Shown piece after piece: positions 16,163-27,351 of a stretch of DNA of 64,000 bases (position 1 is the stretch's first letter; each line of letters starts with the position of its first letter). The stretch lies in assembly GCF_022346925.1 (NCBI RefSeq), contig NZ_JAKRNJ010000003.1:434001-498000 (forward strand). Reading direction: 5' to 3'. The notes below the pieces were generated by a model, which searched no databases, was not told the origin of the DNA, and saw nothing but the letters and a program-made list of their open reading frames with translations. The DNA is from Microvirga sp. ACRRW (GTDB lineage Bacteria > Pseudomonadota > Alphaproteobacteria > Rhizobiales > Beijerinckiaceae). The position numbers and the translations under genes were made by a program.

Positions 16163-17470
16163 ATGATGAAGAAGTCCTTCTTCGGCGCTCTGGCCCTTGG
16201 CCTCGTGTCGAGCACGTCCGTTTTCGCTCAGACGGAACTCCATTGGTGGCATGCCATGACGGGTGCCAACAACGACGTGGTTAACCGCCTCGCAGAAGAG
16301 TTCAACAACTCGCAGAAAGACTACAAGGTCGTCGTCAGCTATAAGGGCCAGTACGCCGACACCCTGAACGCTGGCATCGCCGCGTTCCGTGCGGGCAACG
16401 CTCCCCACATCCTCCAGGTCTTCGAAGTCGGCACCGCGACCATGATGGGCGCGAAGGGCGCCGTGAAGCCCGTCGCCGAGATGATGAAGGAAGCCGGCGA
16501 GAAGTTCGACCCCAAGGCTTACCTGCCCGCCATCACCGGTTACTACTCGACCGCCAAGGGCGAGATGCTCTCCTTCCCCTTCAACTCCTCCTCGATGGTC
16601 ATGTGGGTCAACAAGGATGAGCTGAAGAAGGCCGGCGTTGCCGAGGTTCCGAAGACCTGGCCCCAGGTGTTCGACGCCGCCAAGAAGCTGAAGGCCGCTG
16701 GCCACAACACCTGCGGCTTCTCGAATGCCTGGGCTTCCTGGGCCAATGTCGAGCAGCTCTCCGCTTGGCACAACGTGCCGATGGCCACGAAGGCCAACGG
16801 TCTCGACGGCTTCGACACGGAGATGAAGTTCAACTCGCCGTTCCACGTGAAGCACCTGCAGAACCTCGTCGATATGCAGAAGGACAAGACCTACGACTAT
16901 TCGGGCCGCGACTCGAAGTCTGAGGGCCGCTTCACCTCCGGCGAATGCGCGATCTTCCTCACCTCGTCGGGCTTCTACGGCAACGTGAAGGCCAACGCGA
17001 AGTTCGATTGGGCCAACGCTCCGATGCCGTACTATCCGGATGTGGCTGGCGCTCCGCAGAACTCCATCATCGGCGGCGCTTCGCTGTGGGTCATGGGCGG
17101 CAAGAAGGCTGACGAGTACAAGGGCATTGCCAAGTTCTTCACCTTCCTGTCCGACACGGACCGCCAGGCAAAGCTGCACCAGGAATCGGGTTACCTCCCG
17201 ATCACGAAGGCAGCCTACGAGAAGACCAAGGCGTCGGGCTTCTATGAGAAGAACCCCGCTCTCCAGACGGCTCTGATCGAGCTGACCAACAAGGAGCCGA
17301 CCGAGAATTCCCGCGGTCTGCGCTTCGGCAACATGGTCCAGATCCGCGACGTGATCTCGGAAGAGATCGAGGCTGCTCTCGCCGGTCAGAAGTCCGCCAA
17401 GGACGCTCTGGACGCTGGCGTGTCGCGCAGCAACCAGATCCTCCGTCAGTTCGAGCGCACCGTTCGCTAA
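16163..17470 (+). CDS. ugpB: sn-glycerol-3-phosphate ABC transporter, periplasmic binding protein
   Basis: The periplasmic receptor that captures glycerol-3-phosphate (or glycerophosphodiesters) and delivers it to UgpAE. The protein has 435 residues with a Sec signal peptide (MMKKSFFGALALGLVSSTSVFA) and probable cleavage after VFA near residue 23. The mature start TELHWWHAM and the segment FPFNSSSMVMWVNKDEL near 130-150 are typical of UgpB. Two adjacent ATGs (16163 and 16166) are possible starts, and a GGGAGAG element lies just upstream. It is the first gene of ugpBAEC, under a Pho-box-like array and followed by a stable hairpin. That hairpin should leave more ugpB message than permease message. 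Confidence 0.95.
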   Translation: MMKKSFFGALALGLVSSTSVFAQTELHWWHAMTGANNDVVNRLAEEFNNSQKDYKVVVSYKGQYADTLNAGIAAFRAGNAPHILQVFEVGTATMMGAKGAVKPVAEMMKEAGEKFDPKAYLPAITGYYSTAKGEMLSFPFNSSSMVMWVNKDELKKAGVAEVPKTWPQVFDAAKKLKAAGHNTCGFSNAWASWANVEQLSAWHNVPMATKANGLDGFDTEMKFNSPFHVKHLQNLVDMQKDKTYDYSGRDSKSEGRFTSGECAIFLTSSGFYGNVKANAKFDWANAPMPYYPDVAGAPQNSIIGGASLWVMGGKKADEYKGIAKFFTFLSDTDRQAKLHQESGYLPITKAAYEKTKASGFYEKNPALQTALIELTNKEPTENSRGLRFGNMVQIRDVISEEIEAALAGQKSAKDALDAGVSRSNQILRQFERTVR

Positions 17471-17492
17471 GCCTGACTGAGTAAAGACTTTT

Positions 17493-17524
17493 CATCCCGG
17501 GCAGCCGACAAGCTGCCCGGGATG
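17493..17524 (+). terminator. intercistronic hairpin between ugpB and ugpA
   Basis: A perfect 12-bp stem (17493-17504 with 17513-17524, 8-base loop) is followed by ATCTTATAAG, not a clean U-tract. It probably acts as a partial terminator or as a 3' stabiliser of ugpB mRNA. Confidence 0.65.
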
Positions 17525-17593
17525 ATCTTATAAGATAACCTTGCAGACCGGTTGATGCCGTCATCTGCCCATCACCGGACAAGCGTTAACGCG

Positions 17594-18475
17594 ATGGAAA
17601 AACGAGCTCATTTCTCAGGGTGGACGCTGCCTCTTCTGCTGATCCTTCCGCAGATGGCGATCACCGTCATTTTCTTCTACCTGCCGGCTTCTCAGGCCAT
17701 CTGGCAGTCCTTCCTGCGGGAAGACGCCTTCGGCCTCGCCTCCGAATTCGTCGGCTTCGAGAATTACACCGCTCTGTTCGAGCAGCCCGAATATTACCGG
17801 GCCATGATCACGACCGTGATCTTCTCGACGCTGGTGGCCTTCTTCTCCATGTCCATCGCGCTTCTTCTCGCCACCCAGGCCGACAAGAACATCCGCGGCG
17901 GGCACGGCTTCAAGACGCTGCTGATCTGGCCCTATGCGGTGGCTCCCGCCATCGCAGGCGTGCTGTGGATGTTCATGTTCCACCCGACGCTCGGCACGCT
18001 CGGCCGCCCGATCAACGCCATGGGCTTCAACTGGAACCCGATGCTCGACGGCACGGATGCCATGATCCTGCTCGTGCTCTCCGCCACCTGGAAGCACGTG
18101 AGCTATAACTTCCTCTTCTTCCTCGCAGGCTTGCAGGCGATCCCGAAGAGCGTGATCGAAGCCGGCGCCATCGACGGCGCGGGGCCGATGCGCCGCTTCT
18201 GGACCATCGTGTTCCCGCTGCTCTCGCCGACCACCTTCTTCCTTCTCGTCGTCACGATCGTTTACGTGTTCTTCGAGACGTTCGGCATCATCGATGCCGT
18301 GACGGGCGGCGGACCTGCCGGATCGACGACGACCCTCGTCTACAAGGTTTACGCGGACGGCCGCTCCGGCGGCGATCTCGGCCTGTCGGCCGCGCAATCG
18401 GTGGTTCTCATGGTCATCGTGATCGCGCTCACGGCCATCCAGTTCCGCTATGTCGAACGCAAGGTGCAGTACTGA
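17594..18475 (+). CDS. ugpA: sn-glycerol-3-phosphate ABC transporter permease UgpA
   Basis: An inner-membrane permease of the MalF/UgpA type with six predicted helices in 293 residues. The ATG at 17594 was chosen because it gives [19 protein letters not shown], matching the family N-terminus and the usual length near 295; earlier in-frame starts (17552 TTG, 17555 ATG) add an unlikely leader. The ATPase-contacting EAA loop reads [20 protein letters not shown]. It pairs with UgpE, and its TGA shares one base with the ugpE ATG. The upstream intergenic hairpin likely lowers its expression relative to ugpB. Confidence 0.93.
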   Translation: MEKRAHFSGWTLPLLLILPQMAITVIFFYLPASQAIWQSFLREDAFGLASEFVGFENYTALFEQPEYYRAMITTVIFSTLVAFFSMSIALLLATQADKNIRGGHGFKTLLIWPYAVAPAIAGVLWMFMFHPTLGTLGRPINAMGFNWNPMLDGTDAMILLVLSATWKHVSYNFLFFLAGLQAIPKSVIEAGAIDGAGPMRRFWTIVFPLLSPTTFFLLVVTIVYVFFETFGIIDAVTGGGPAGSTTTLVYKVYADGRSGGDLGLSAAQSVVLMVIVIALTAIQFRYVERKVQY

Positions 18476-19320
18476 TGGTCGAGAATCGTCCCTTCACGCA
18501 ATTCATGGCCTATCTGACGCTGGTCATCGGCGTCATCATCGTGGCCTTCCCGGTCTATCTGGCCATCATGGCGTCGACCTTCGACACCGCGACGATCATC
18601 AACGGCAACATGCCGTTGACCCCGGGCGATCAGGCAGGCGAGAACTACACCCGCGCCCTGTTCTACGGCGGCAAGCTCGCCCGCGAGCCCGTGTCCATGA
18701 TGATGATGAACTCCATGATCATGGCGCTCGGCATCGCCTTCGGTAAGATCCTGATCTCGATCCTGTCGGCCTATGCGGTGGTGTACTTCAAGTTCCCGTT
18801 CCGCAAGACGGCCTTCTGGGTGATCTTCATCACGCTGATGCTGCCTGTCGAAGTGCGTATCTATCCGACCTACAAGATCGTCGCCGATCTCGGTCTGCTC
18901 GATACCTATACGGGCCTCATCATGCCGCTGATCGCCTCGGCCACCGGCACGCTGCTCTTCCGTCAGTTCTTCATGACGATCCCGGACGAGCTTCTCGAGG
19001 CTTCCAAGATCGACGGCGCTGGCGCGTTCCGCTTCTTCAAGGACACGCTGCTTCCGCTCTCCATCACGACGATCTCCGCTCTCTTCGTGATCCAGTTCAT
19101 CTACGGCTGGAACCAGTATCTCTGGCCGCTGCTGATCACGACGAAGAGCTCCATGCAGACCATCGTCATCGGCATCAAGAAGATGATCACGACGACCGAC
19201 GCGCTGACCGAATGGCAGATCGCCATGACGACGGCCGTGCTCGCGATGGTGCCGCCGGTTCTGGTGGTGATCTTCATGCAGCGGCTCTTCGTGAAGGGCC
19301 TCGTCGAGACGGAAAAGTAA
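18475..19320 (+). CDS. ugpE: sn-glycerol-3-phosphate ABC transporter permease UgpE
   Basis: The second permease of the importer, 281 residues, MalG-like with six membrane helices. The EAA loop is EASKIDGAGAFRFFKDTLLP, which contacts the UgpC ATPase. The start overlaps the ugpA stop by one base, which indicates translational coupling. The segment MPLTPGDQAGENYTRALFYG near residues 45-65 is a periplasmic loop typical of UgpE. A 116-bp gap with a hairpin separates it from ugpC. Confidence 0.94.
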   Translation: MVENRPFTQFMAYLTLVIGVIIVAFPVYLAIMASTFDTATIINGNMPLTPGDQAGENYTRALFYGGKLAREPVSMMMMNSMIMALGIAFGKILISILSAYAVVYFKFPFRKTAFWVIFITLMLPVEVRIYPTYKIVADLGLLDTYTGLIMPLIASATGTLLFRQFFMTIPDELLEASKIDGAGAFRFFKDTLLPLSITTISALFVIQFIYGWNQYLWPLLITTKSSMQTIVIGIKKMITTTDALTEWQIAMTTAVLAMVPPVLVVIFMQRLFVKGLVETEK

Positions 19321-19339
19321 CGCGCGTTTCTCGCGCATC

Positions 19340-19365
19340 GCCTCTCCCGCAAGTGTGGGAGAGGC
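19340..19365 (+). terminator. hairpin between ugpE and ugpC
   Basis: GCCTCTCCC (19340-19348) pairs with GGGAGAGGC (19357-19365), loop GCAAGTGT. There is no U-tract, so it may be a processing or attenuation hairpin, or a short dispersed palindrome lodged in the operon. Confidence 0.45.
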
Positions 19366-19436
19366 TCACAAGGATTAACGGAATTTTCAGCCAGGCGCCC
19401 TTCGTGAGGACCGGCTGACGGAAAAGGAATGAAACA

Positions 19437-20516
<1,080 letters not shown>

Positions 20517-20533
20517 GAGTAAACGCCTTTAAG

Positions 20534-20641
20534 CCTCACCCTGAGGAGCGAGCTTGCTCGCGTCTCGAAGGGCGAGGCGGCTCCGGCGTACTCTGGAACC
20601 TCCTTCGAGACGGTCGCTCACGCGACCTCCTCAGGATGAGG
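20534..20641. repeat. REP-like palindromic element (family B, copy 1)
   Basis: A roughly 108-bp unit with mirrored ends CCTCACCCTGAGGAG and CTCCTCAGGATGAGG, and inner arms GTCTCGAAGG and CCTTCGAGACG. A close relative lies at 40458-40556. Having two copies 20 kb apart in one window shows that this is a dispersed family. Confidence 0.72.
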
Positions 20642-20670
20642 TCAGTGTTTCAAGCCAAGCTCTTTCACGA

Positions 20671-20703
20671 ACAGCCGCTCCGGGTTCCCTCGGAGCGGCT
20701 GTT
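20671..20703 (+). terminator. terminator of the ugp operon
   Basis: A perfect 12-bp stem (20671-20682 with 20691-20702, loop of 8) is followed by TTGCGCGTTTAG. It lies about 155 bp after the ugpC stop, downstream of repeat copy 1, and before the ammonia-lyase gene. Confidence 0.6.
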
Positions 20704-20749
20704 GCGCGTTTAGGGCCGTCCCATTATCCCTTTAGGGGAAACACGAGGG

Positions 20750-22387
20750 ATGGCGATGACGGTCAAGCTGGACGGGGCGACGCTTCAGATTGAGGATGTG
20801 GTGCGCGTGGCGCGCCCGGATGCGAAGGGCGGTTTCGCGCAAGCCGAGCTGGCCCCCGAGGCGCGGGAGCAGATCGCGGCGACGCGATCCTATATCGACC
20901 GCACCTGGATGCATGACGACGCGCCGCTCATGTATGCCTTCAACACCGGCGTCGGCCTGTTCAAGGACCAGCGCGTGCTGATCGCCGACATGGCGGCCTA
21001 TCAGCAGAAGACGGTCTACGCTCACGCGACAGGTGTCGGTGAGCCTTTCGCGGAAGATGTGACGCGCGCCATGATGCTGCTGCGCGCCAATGCCTTCGCC
21101 TCGAACTATTCCGGTCCGCGCGTGGAGTTGGTCGAGCGGTTGCTCGCCTTCCTCAATGCGGGCCTGCATCCGGTCATCCCGCAGAAGGGGTCCGTTGGCG
21201 CTTCCGGCGATCTTGCGCCGCTTGCCCACATGGCCGGTGCCGTCTGCGGCTTCGAGGAAGCGCACATGGTCTATCGGGGGCGCCTGATGCCGGCGCGCGA
21301 GGCCATCCGCGAAGCAGGCTTCGATCCTGACTTCGAACTCGGCGCGAAGGATGCGTCCGCTCTCATCAACGGCTCGACCACCTCGCTTGCGCTGGCAGCT
21401 CTCGCGACAAGCGACGCGCGCCGCATCCTGAAGCATGCGGACATCGCCATGTGCCTCTCGCTCGAAGCGATGCGCGGCGAGCTCGCCGCCTTCGATCCGC
21501 GCGTGCACAAGGCGCGTCCGCATCCGGGGCAGGCGCGTGTGGCGCGCAATCTGCTTCGCATTCTCGAAGGATCGAAGCGGTGCTCGCAAGATGCGCGTAA
21601 CGTCGTCTTCCCCGACGAGCCGCGCCAGCCCGGAACGCCTGCAGCGCCGCGCGTGCAAGATGTGTATTCGTTGCGCTGCACGCCGCAGGTTCACGGCCCC
21701 GCCGTCGAGGCGTTGGAATACGTGGAGCGGGTCGTCGGCACGGAGATGAACTCCGCAACCGACAACCCGCTGATCTTCGATGACGGGCAGGGCGGTTACG
21801 TCTCGATCTCCGGCGGCCATTTCCACGGGCAGTACATGGCGCAGGCCATGGATTTCCTCGCCATCGCCATGGCTGACCTCGGCTCGATCTCCGAGAGGCG
21901 CCTCGCGCGTCTCATCGATCCCACCATGTCCTATGGGCTGCCGCGCAACCTGCTCGCGGGCAAGCGCGGACTGAACACGGGCTTTGCCACCGTGCAATGC
22001 TCCATGTCGGCGCTCGTGATGGAGAATCGCGGCCTTGCGACGCCGGGCTCCGTCGATTCCATTCCCGGCAAGTCCAACGCGGAAGATCACGTGTCGAACT
22101 CCACCTGGTGCGGCCGCAAGGCGCGCACCATCGTGGAGAACGTGGAGCAGATCGTGGCGGGCGAGTTACTGATGGCGGCACAGGCCCTCACCCTCGTGGA
22201 GCCACTGGCGAAGGATTATCCGCTCGGCAAGGGTTCGCGTGCCGCCATCGAGGCGATCCGCGCTGTCATCCCGCCCGCGCTCGATGGCGATCGCTGGTAT
22301 GCCAACGAGATGCGCCAGGCTCTCGACCTCGTGCGTTCCGGCGCTGTCGTCGAGGCGGTCGAGAGCGCCATCGGGTCGTTGGAATAA
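20750..22387 (+). CDS. MIO-dependent aromatic amino acid ammonia-lyase (HAL/PAL/TAL family)
   Basis: A 545-residue cytoplasmic lyase that removes ammonia from an aromatic amino acid to give a 2-enoate (urocanate, cinnamate or coumarate). The self-forming MIO electrophile comes from A151-S152-G153 in KGSVGASGDLAPLAHMAG. The catalytic tyrosine is Y62 in MYAFNTGVG. Histidine ammonia-lyases usually have NTGFG and about 510 residues, so NTGVG and the longer chain mark a divergent branch. No urocanase or other hut gene is adjacent. The ATG at 20756 is also possible, since GAGGG lies six bases before it. The histidine, phenylalanine and tyrosine alternatives cannot be resolved from the visible residues alone. 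Confidence 0.82.
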   Translation: MAMTVKLDGATLQIEDVVRVARPDAKGGFAQAELAPEAREQIAATRSYIDRTWMHDDAPLMYAFNTGVGLFKDQRVLIADMAAYQQKTVYAHATGVGEPFAEDVTRAMMLLRANAFASNYSGPRVELVERLLAFLNAGLHPVIPQKGSVGASGDLAPLAHMAGAVCGFEEAHMVYRGRLMPAREAIREAGFDPDFELGAKDASALINGSTTSLALAALATSDARRILKHADIAMCLSLEAMRGELAAFDPRVHKARPHPGQARVARNLLRILEGSKRCSQDARNVVFPDEPRQPGTPAAPRVQDVYSLRCTPQVHGPAVEALEYVERVVGTEMNSATDNPLIFDDGQGGYVSISGGHFHGQYMAQAMDFLAIAMADLGSISERRLARLIDPTMSYGLPRNLLAGKRGLNTGFATVQCSMSALVMENRGLATPGSVDSIPGKSNAEDHVSNSTWCGRKARTIVENVEQIVAGELLMAAQALTLVEPLAKDYPLGKGSRAAIEAIRAVIPPALDGDRWYANEMRQALDLVRSGAVVEAVESAIGSLE

Positions 22388-22436
22388 GAAAGGGCCCGGA
22401 ATGATCCGAGCCCGCGAAATCAACGTTGCCTTTGAG

Positions 22437-22742
22437 TTAGCGGCAGCGGCGCACGTTGCGCACAATCACGGTGCCGTTGGGGCGATAGACACGCTCCCGC
22501 ACCATCCGGCAGTTGCGGGGCCGCGTCTGCCAGGCCGGGACACCGCAGCGGCGGACGGTGCGGTAGACGACGCGTCCATTCGGCTGCACCGTGCGAACGC
22601 GCCGCGTCACGCAGGCTACGTTGTCGACGAGGGATGGCGCTTCGATCCTCTGCGGGCTGAAGCGGGCCTGGGCCTCTTGAGCGGAGCTGAAGAAGCCGGC
22701 ACCGGCGACAATAGCGATGGCAGGGATGATGAAAGCTCGCAT
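22437..22742 (-). CDS. small secreted protein with a duplicated Cys-PNG-Cys unit
   Basis: A 101-residue protein of unknown function. The N-terminal 26 residues form a signal peptide ending AQA. The mature part holds two copies of one unit. In the first, C44 and C66 enclose VRTVQPNGRVVYRTVRR. In the second, C78 and C100 enclose RERVYRPNGTVIVRNVRR. Both pairs are exactly 22 residues apart with PNG in the middle. This suggests a tandem beta-hairpin module with two disulfides. The mature protein is extremely basic. It is convergent with the ammonia-lyase gene (50 bp between stops) and divergent from a GNAT gene. I do not recognise a family. Confidence 0.75.
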   Translation of the reverse strand: MRAFIIPAIAIVAGAGFFSSAQEAQARFSPQRIEAPSLVDNVACVTRRVRTVQPNGRVVYRTVRRCGVPAWQTRPRNCRMVRERVYRPNGTVIVRNVRRCR

Positions 22743-22819
22743 AGTCCTATCCTTCGTTATTGGGGACTGACGACAACTTCGATGTCTGGATCATGGTTCC
22801 TGAAAAAGGGATGAACCGT

Positions 22820-23335
22820 ATGTTGCCTCGCGTTACGATCAATCGCGTTCAGGCTGAGGATGGTGTCGAGCTGGTTGCCGCCAACCTCGCCAGCATCGCG
22901 CTTCACGAACCATGGGTGTCTCCCTGCCGCGATATGGCGAGCTTCCAGGGTTACGTCGCCCGATGCGATGGCGACCGCTCTTTGGGCTTTATCGCCCGCG
23001 AGCGCGAGAGCAACAGAATCGTCGGCGTCGTCAACTTAAGCGAGATCGTGCGCGGCTTCTTCCAGAGCACGTATATGGGTTATTACGCGGTGGCCGGAAT
23101 GAACGGACGCGGCCTGATGGCTGAAGCCGTCGGCCTCGTGGTCACGCATGCCTTCACGGATCTCGGGCTTCATCGCATCGAGGCGAACATCCAACCTGAC
23201 AACGAGCCTTCACGCGCGCTCGTGAAGCGCCTCGGCTTCCGCCAGGAGGGCTACTCGCCGCGTTACTTGAAGATCAACGGCGAATGGCGCGATCACGAAC
23301 GCTGGGCTATTCTTGCCGAGGATTGGAAGGCTTAG
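22820..23335 (+). CDS. GNAT acetyltransferase, RimJ/RimL type
   Basis: A 171-residue acetyl-CoA-dependent N-acetyltransferase. The first part binds the acceptor. The acetyl-CoA fold is visible as GYYAVAGMNGRGLMAEAVGLV, then the LHRIEANIQPDNEPSRALVKRLGF pattern characteristic of the RimJ/RimL (ribosomal-protein N-terminal) group. I chose the ATG at 22820, with AAGGG nine bases before it; in-frame starts at 22793 and 22811 are alternatives. Its stop overlaps the stop region of the convergent GNAT gene by four bases. The acceptor is unknown. Confidence 0.85.
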   Translation: MLPRVTINRVQAEDGVELVAANLASIALHEPWVSPCRDMASFQGYVARCDGDRSLGFIARERESNRIVGVVNLSEIVRGFFQSTYMGYYAVAGMNGRGLMAEAVGLVVTHAFTDLGLHRIEANIQPDNEPSRALVKRLGFRQEGYSPRYLKINGEWRDHERWAILAEDWKA

Positions 23336-23766
23336 GCGGCTGCAAGTTTCTTCTGTAGGAAAGTGCGGCTTCCGCCCTTCGGAAAATCTTTCAGCTCACC
23401 GAAGCGCTCATAGCCCAGCTTCTCATAAAGGCCCACTGCTTCGGGATTGAGCGTATCGAGCCAGGCGGAATGGCAGCCGCGGTTGACGGCTTCTTCCTCC
23501 GCCAGGCCGATCAGGTTGCGCGCAATACCCTGTCCACGCAGACTCTCCGGCACGAAAATCAATTCGATCGTCAGCCATTCCCAACTGGTATGAGCCCATA
23601 AGCCGCCGACGATAGTCTTCGAATCGACGGCGCGGATCACCACGGCCAGATCCTCAATATGCAGATCGGGCATAAGCGTGCTGCGGTTGAAATCGGTCAG
23701 TCCATTACTGATGATCTGGCGGACGATGTTATGCGGCTTCGCCAGAGGCTCGAGATAGAAATTCAC
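23332..23766 (-). CDS. GNAT-family N-acetyltransferase
   Basis: A 144-residue acetyltransferase. The acetyl-CoA motif A is IELIFVPESLRGQGIARNLI at about 67-86 (Q/RxxGxG/A), followed by LDTLNPEAVGLYEKLGYERFG near 105-125. The start is GTG at 23766, overlapping the TGA of the preceding amidohydrolase by four bases, so the two genes are probably translated together. The last bases are shared with the convergent RimJ/RimL-type gene. It could modify a product of the amidohydrolase or an antibiotic-like amine, but nothing in the sequence fixes the acceptor. Confidence 0.83.
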   Translation of the reverse strand: MNFYLEPLAKPHNIVRQIISNGLTDFNRSTLMPDLHIEDLAVVIRAVDSKTIVGGLWAHTSWEWLTIELIFVPESLRGQGIARNLIGLAEEEAVNRGCHSAWLDTLNPEAVGLYEKLGYERFGELKDFPKGGSRTFLQKKLAAA

Positions 23767-25001
23767 GCAACGATCCTTTTGACAGACTCTAGCAATGCGC
23801 GGGCAGCTGTGTCCGCGTCCTCGAGCGTAATCGACTCGGCCGGATTATGACTGATGCCGCCCTTGCAGCGCACGAACAGCATGGCGGAAGGGCAGAGATT
23901 GGCCATGGCCACAGCATCATGCCCCGCGCCGGATGCCAAGTGCATCGGCTCGATGCCGATGAACTTCACCGCTTCCTCCAGCTGCGCCACCAGGCCTTTG
24001 TCCATGGGTGTCGCGGGCGATTCCATAAAGGGCTCGATGGTGAAGGACACACCGCGCCGCGCCGCCGCGGCTTCGCACTCGGTCACGATGTCCTGCACCA
24101 TGGCATGGCGCACGGCATCGTCTGGCGAGCGGGCGTCGAGGGTGAAATCGACACGCGCGGGAATGACGTTGATCGCGCCGGGCTGCACCTGCGCCACGCC
24201 GACCGTCGCCACCGTATCGGTGCGCGTCGAGCCTGTACGCTCCGCGATGCCGATCATCTCCGCGACAGCGGCCAACGCATCGCGGCGCATATTCATGGGC
24301 ACGGTGCCCGCATGGCCTGCCTCGCCGATCACATGCGCCCGCGCACGCGTGATGCCGTTGATGGCGGAGACGATACCGACGGGAAGATCGCGCGCTTCGA
24401 GCTGCGGCCCTTGCTCGATATGCACTTCGAGATAGCCGCGATAGCGCGCGGGGTCGCGGGCGAGCGCCGCAATGCCGTTCGGATCGCCGCCGAACTGGAT
24501 CAGCGCATCGCGCACCGAAACGCCGTCCGCATCCCGGCCGTCGAGCCAGTTCGCATCGTATTGGCCGGCCAGCGCATAAGACGTGGAGAGATTGGTGGGG
24601 AAGCGCACATTCTCCTCATCCCCAAAGGCAATGATTTCGATGGGGCAGGAAGGAACGATCCCTTCCGCTTTCAGCGCCTCGATGACGACGATGCCGAGCA
24701 CGACACCGAGATTGCCGTCATAACGACCGGCATCCACCACGCTGTCGATATGGGAGCCGATGAGAAGGGCAGGGGCCGAAGGATCGCGGCCTTCCAGGCG
24801 ACCGACGACGGAGCCGAGAGCGTCGATATAAGCATCGAGACCCGCATGGCGCATGTATTGCAGCGTCGTGTCGGCAGCGGCGCGATGAGCCGGGGAGAGA
24901 TAGAGGCGCGTCAGGCGCCCAACGTCGTCCGTGTGCTGGGCAAGATCCTCGATCATTGCCATCACGCGGCGGCCGAGGGGGAGATTGGTCTGGTCGGTCA
25001 T
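23763..25001 (-). CDS. allantoate amidohydrolase / N-carbamoyl-L-amino acid hydrolase (M20 family)
   Basis: A 412-residue dimetal hydrolase that cleaves an allantoate-like or N-carbamoyl group, releasing ammonia and CO2. The metal ligands are visible as H84 in GSHIDSVVDAG, D95 in GRYDGNLG, and E129/E130 in FGDEENVRFP. EVHIEQGP near 192 is the fourth block that distinguishes this subfamily from other M20 peptidases. The near-C-terminal histidine lies in KGGISHNPAES. The length is normal. No allantoinase, hydantoinase or urease gene is nearby, so purine and hydantoin routes remain equally possible. It is coupled to a GNAT gene downstream. Confidence 0.87.
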   Translation of the reverse strand: MTDQTNLPLGRRVMAMIEDLAQHTDDVGRLTRLYLSPAHRAAADTTLQYMRHAGLDAYIDALGSVVGRLEGRDPSAPALLIGSHIDSVVDAGRYDGNLGVVLGIVVIEALKAEGIVPSCPIEIIAFGDEENVRFPTNLSTSYALAGQYDANWLDGRDADGVSVRDALIQFGGDPNGIAALARDPARYRGYLEVHIEQGPQLEARDLPVGIVSAINGITRARAHVIGEAGHAGTVPMNMRRDALAAVAEMIGIAERTGSTRTDTVATVGVAQVQPGAINVIPARVDFTLDARSPDDAVRHAMVQDIVTECEAAAARRGVSFTIEPFMESPATPMDKGLVAQLEEAVKFIGIEPMHLASGAGHDAVAMANLCPSAMLFVRCKGGISHNPAESITLEDADTAARALLESVKRIVA

Positions 25002-25070
25002 GGAGATAGAGTTTCAGGAACGGGCCTGCTTCGCAAGGGGCGAGCAGGCCCGGAACCATGAACTCTTGAA

Positions 25071-26503
<1,433 letters not shown>

Positions 26504-26634
26504 GAAGCGGGAATTCCTTCGCGTGAAGTCAGGGGAACGGCGCGGGAGCCCGCGCCTTTGGGCTGCATATCGACCTTTCGGCCCGTCGCGTCAATGGTTT
26601 ACCGGCCCAGTCGGGTCCCGTAAGGCTGAGCCTT

Positions 26635-27351
26635 TCAGACCCCCAGGGTCTCGGCCCTGAGCCGTTCATCGGCCATCAGCTCGGCCATGGAGCCCTGGAA
26701 GCGCATTTCGCCCCGCTCGATCACGATGGCCCGGTCGCTGATGCCTGCGGCAAAGGCCCAGTTCTGCTCGCAGAGCAGCACGGCCACGCCCTCGGCCTTC
26801 ATGGCCTGGATGGCTTGTGCCATCATCTGCACGATCACGGGGGCGATGCCCTCGGAGGGCTCGTCGAGCAGGATCGCATCCGGATTTCCCATGAGGGTGC
26901 GCGCGATGGTGAGCATCTGCTGCTCGCCGCCGGACATCTGGTTGCCGCGCCGCCCGCGCATCTCGGCGAGGTTGGGGAAGAGCTTGAACAACCGCTCCGG
27001 CGTCCAGGGAGAGCGGGTGCCGCCCGCGGCCTTGCGGCCCGCCTCAAGATTTTCCTCGACGGTCAGGTCCGTGAAGATGCGCCGGTCCTCGGGCACGTAG
27101 CCGAGACCGAGCCGGGCGATCTTGTAGGTGGGAAGCCGTCCGAGAGAATGTCCCTTGAACGTGGCCTTCTGGGCCGTTGCGGGCACAAGGCCCATGATGG
27201 CCTTCAAGGTGGTGGTCTTGCCCGCGCCGTTGCGGCCGACCAGCGCCAGAACCTCGCCCGCATGCAGGGCGAAGCTGAGGCCGAAGAGCACCTGGGCGCG
27301 GCCGTAGGAAGCGGTGAGATTCCAAATTTCGAGAAGCGGAGGCGTGCTCAT
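26635..27351 (-). CDS. livF: branched-chain amino acid/amide-type ABC transporter ATPase LivF
   Basis: A 238-residue ABC ATPase. Walker A GRNGAGKTTTLKAIMG is near residues 38-53, the signature MSGGEQQMLTIARTLMG near 139-155, and Walker B AILLDEPSEGIAP near 159-171. The tail AELMADERLRAETLGV is characteristic of LivF. The start overlaps the livG stop by four bases. It is the last gene of a five-gene minus-strand unit (binding protein, DUF559, LivHM, LivG, LivF). The divergent amidase suggests amides or an amino-acid-like compound as substrate rather than leucine itself. Confidence 0.93.
   Translation of the reverse strand: MSTPPLLEIWNLTASYGRAQVLFGLSFALHAGEVLALVGRNGAGKTTTLKAIMGLVPATAQKATFKGHSLGRLPTYKIARLGLGYVPEDRRIFTDLTVEENLEAGRKAAGGTRSPWTPERLFKLFPNLAEMRGRRGNQMSGGEQQMLTIARTLMGNPDAILLDEPSEGIAPVIVQMMAQAIQAMKAEGVAVLLCEQNWAFAAGISDRAIVIERGEMRFQGSMAELMADERLRAETLGV

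Noticed and set aside
15951-16166. 71-codon frame upstream of ugpB
   Set aside because: It overlaps the Pho-box array and the ugpB start, has no convincing ribosome-binding site and no recognisable motif.
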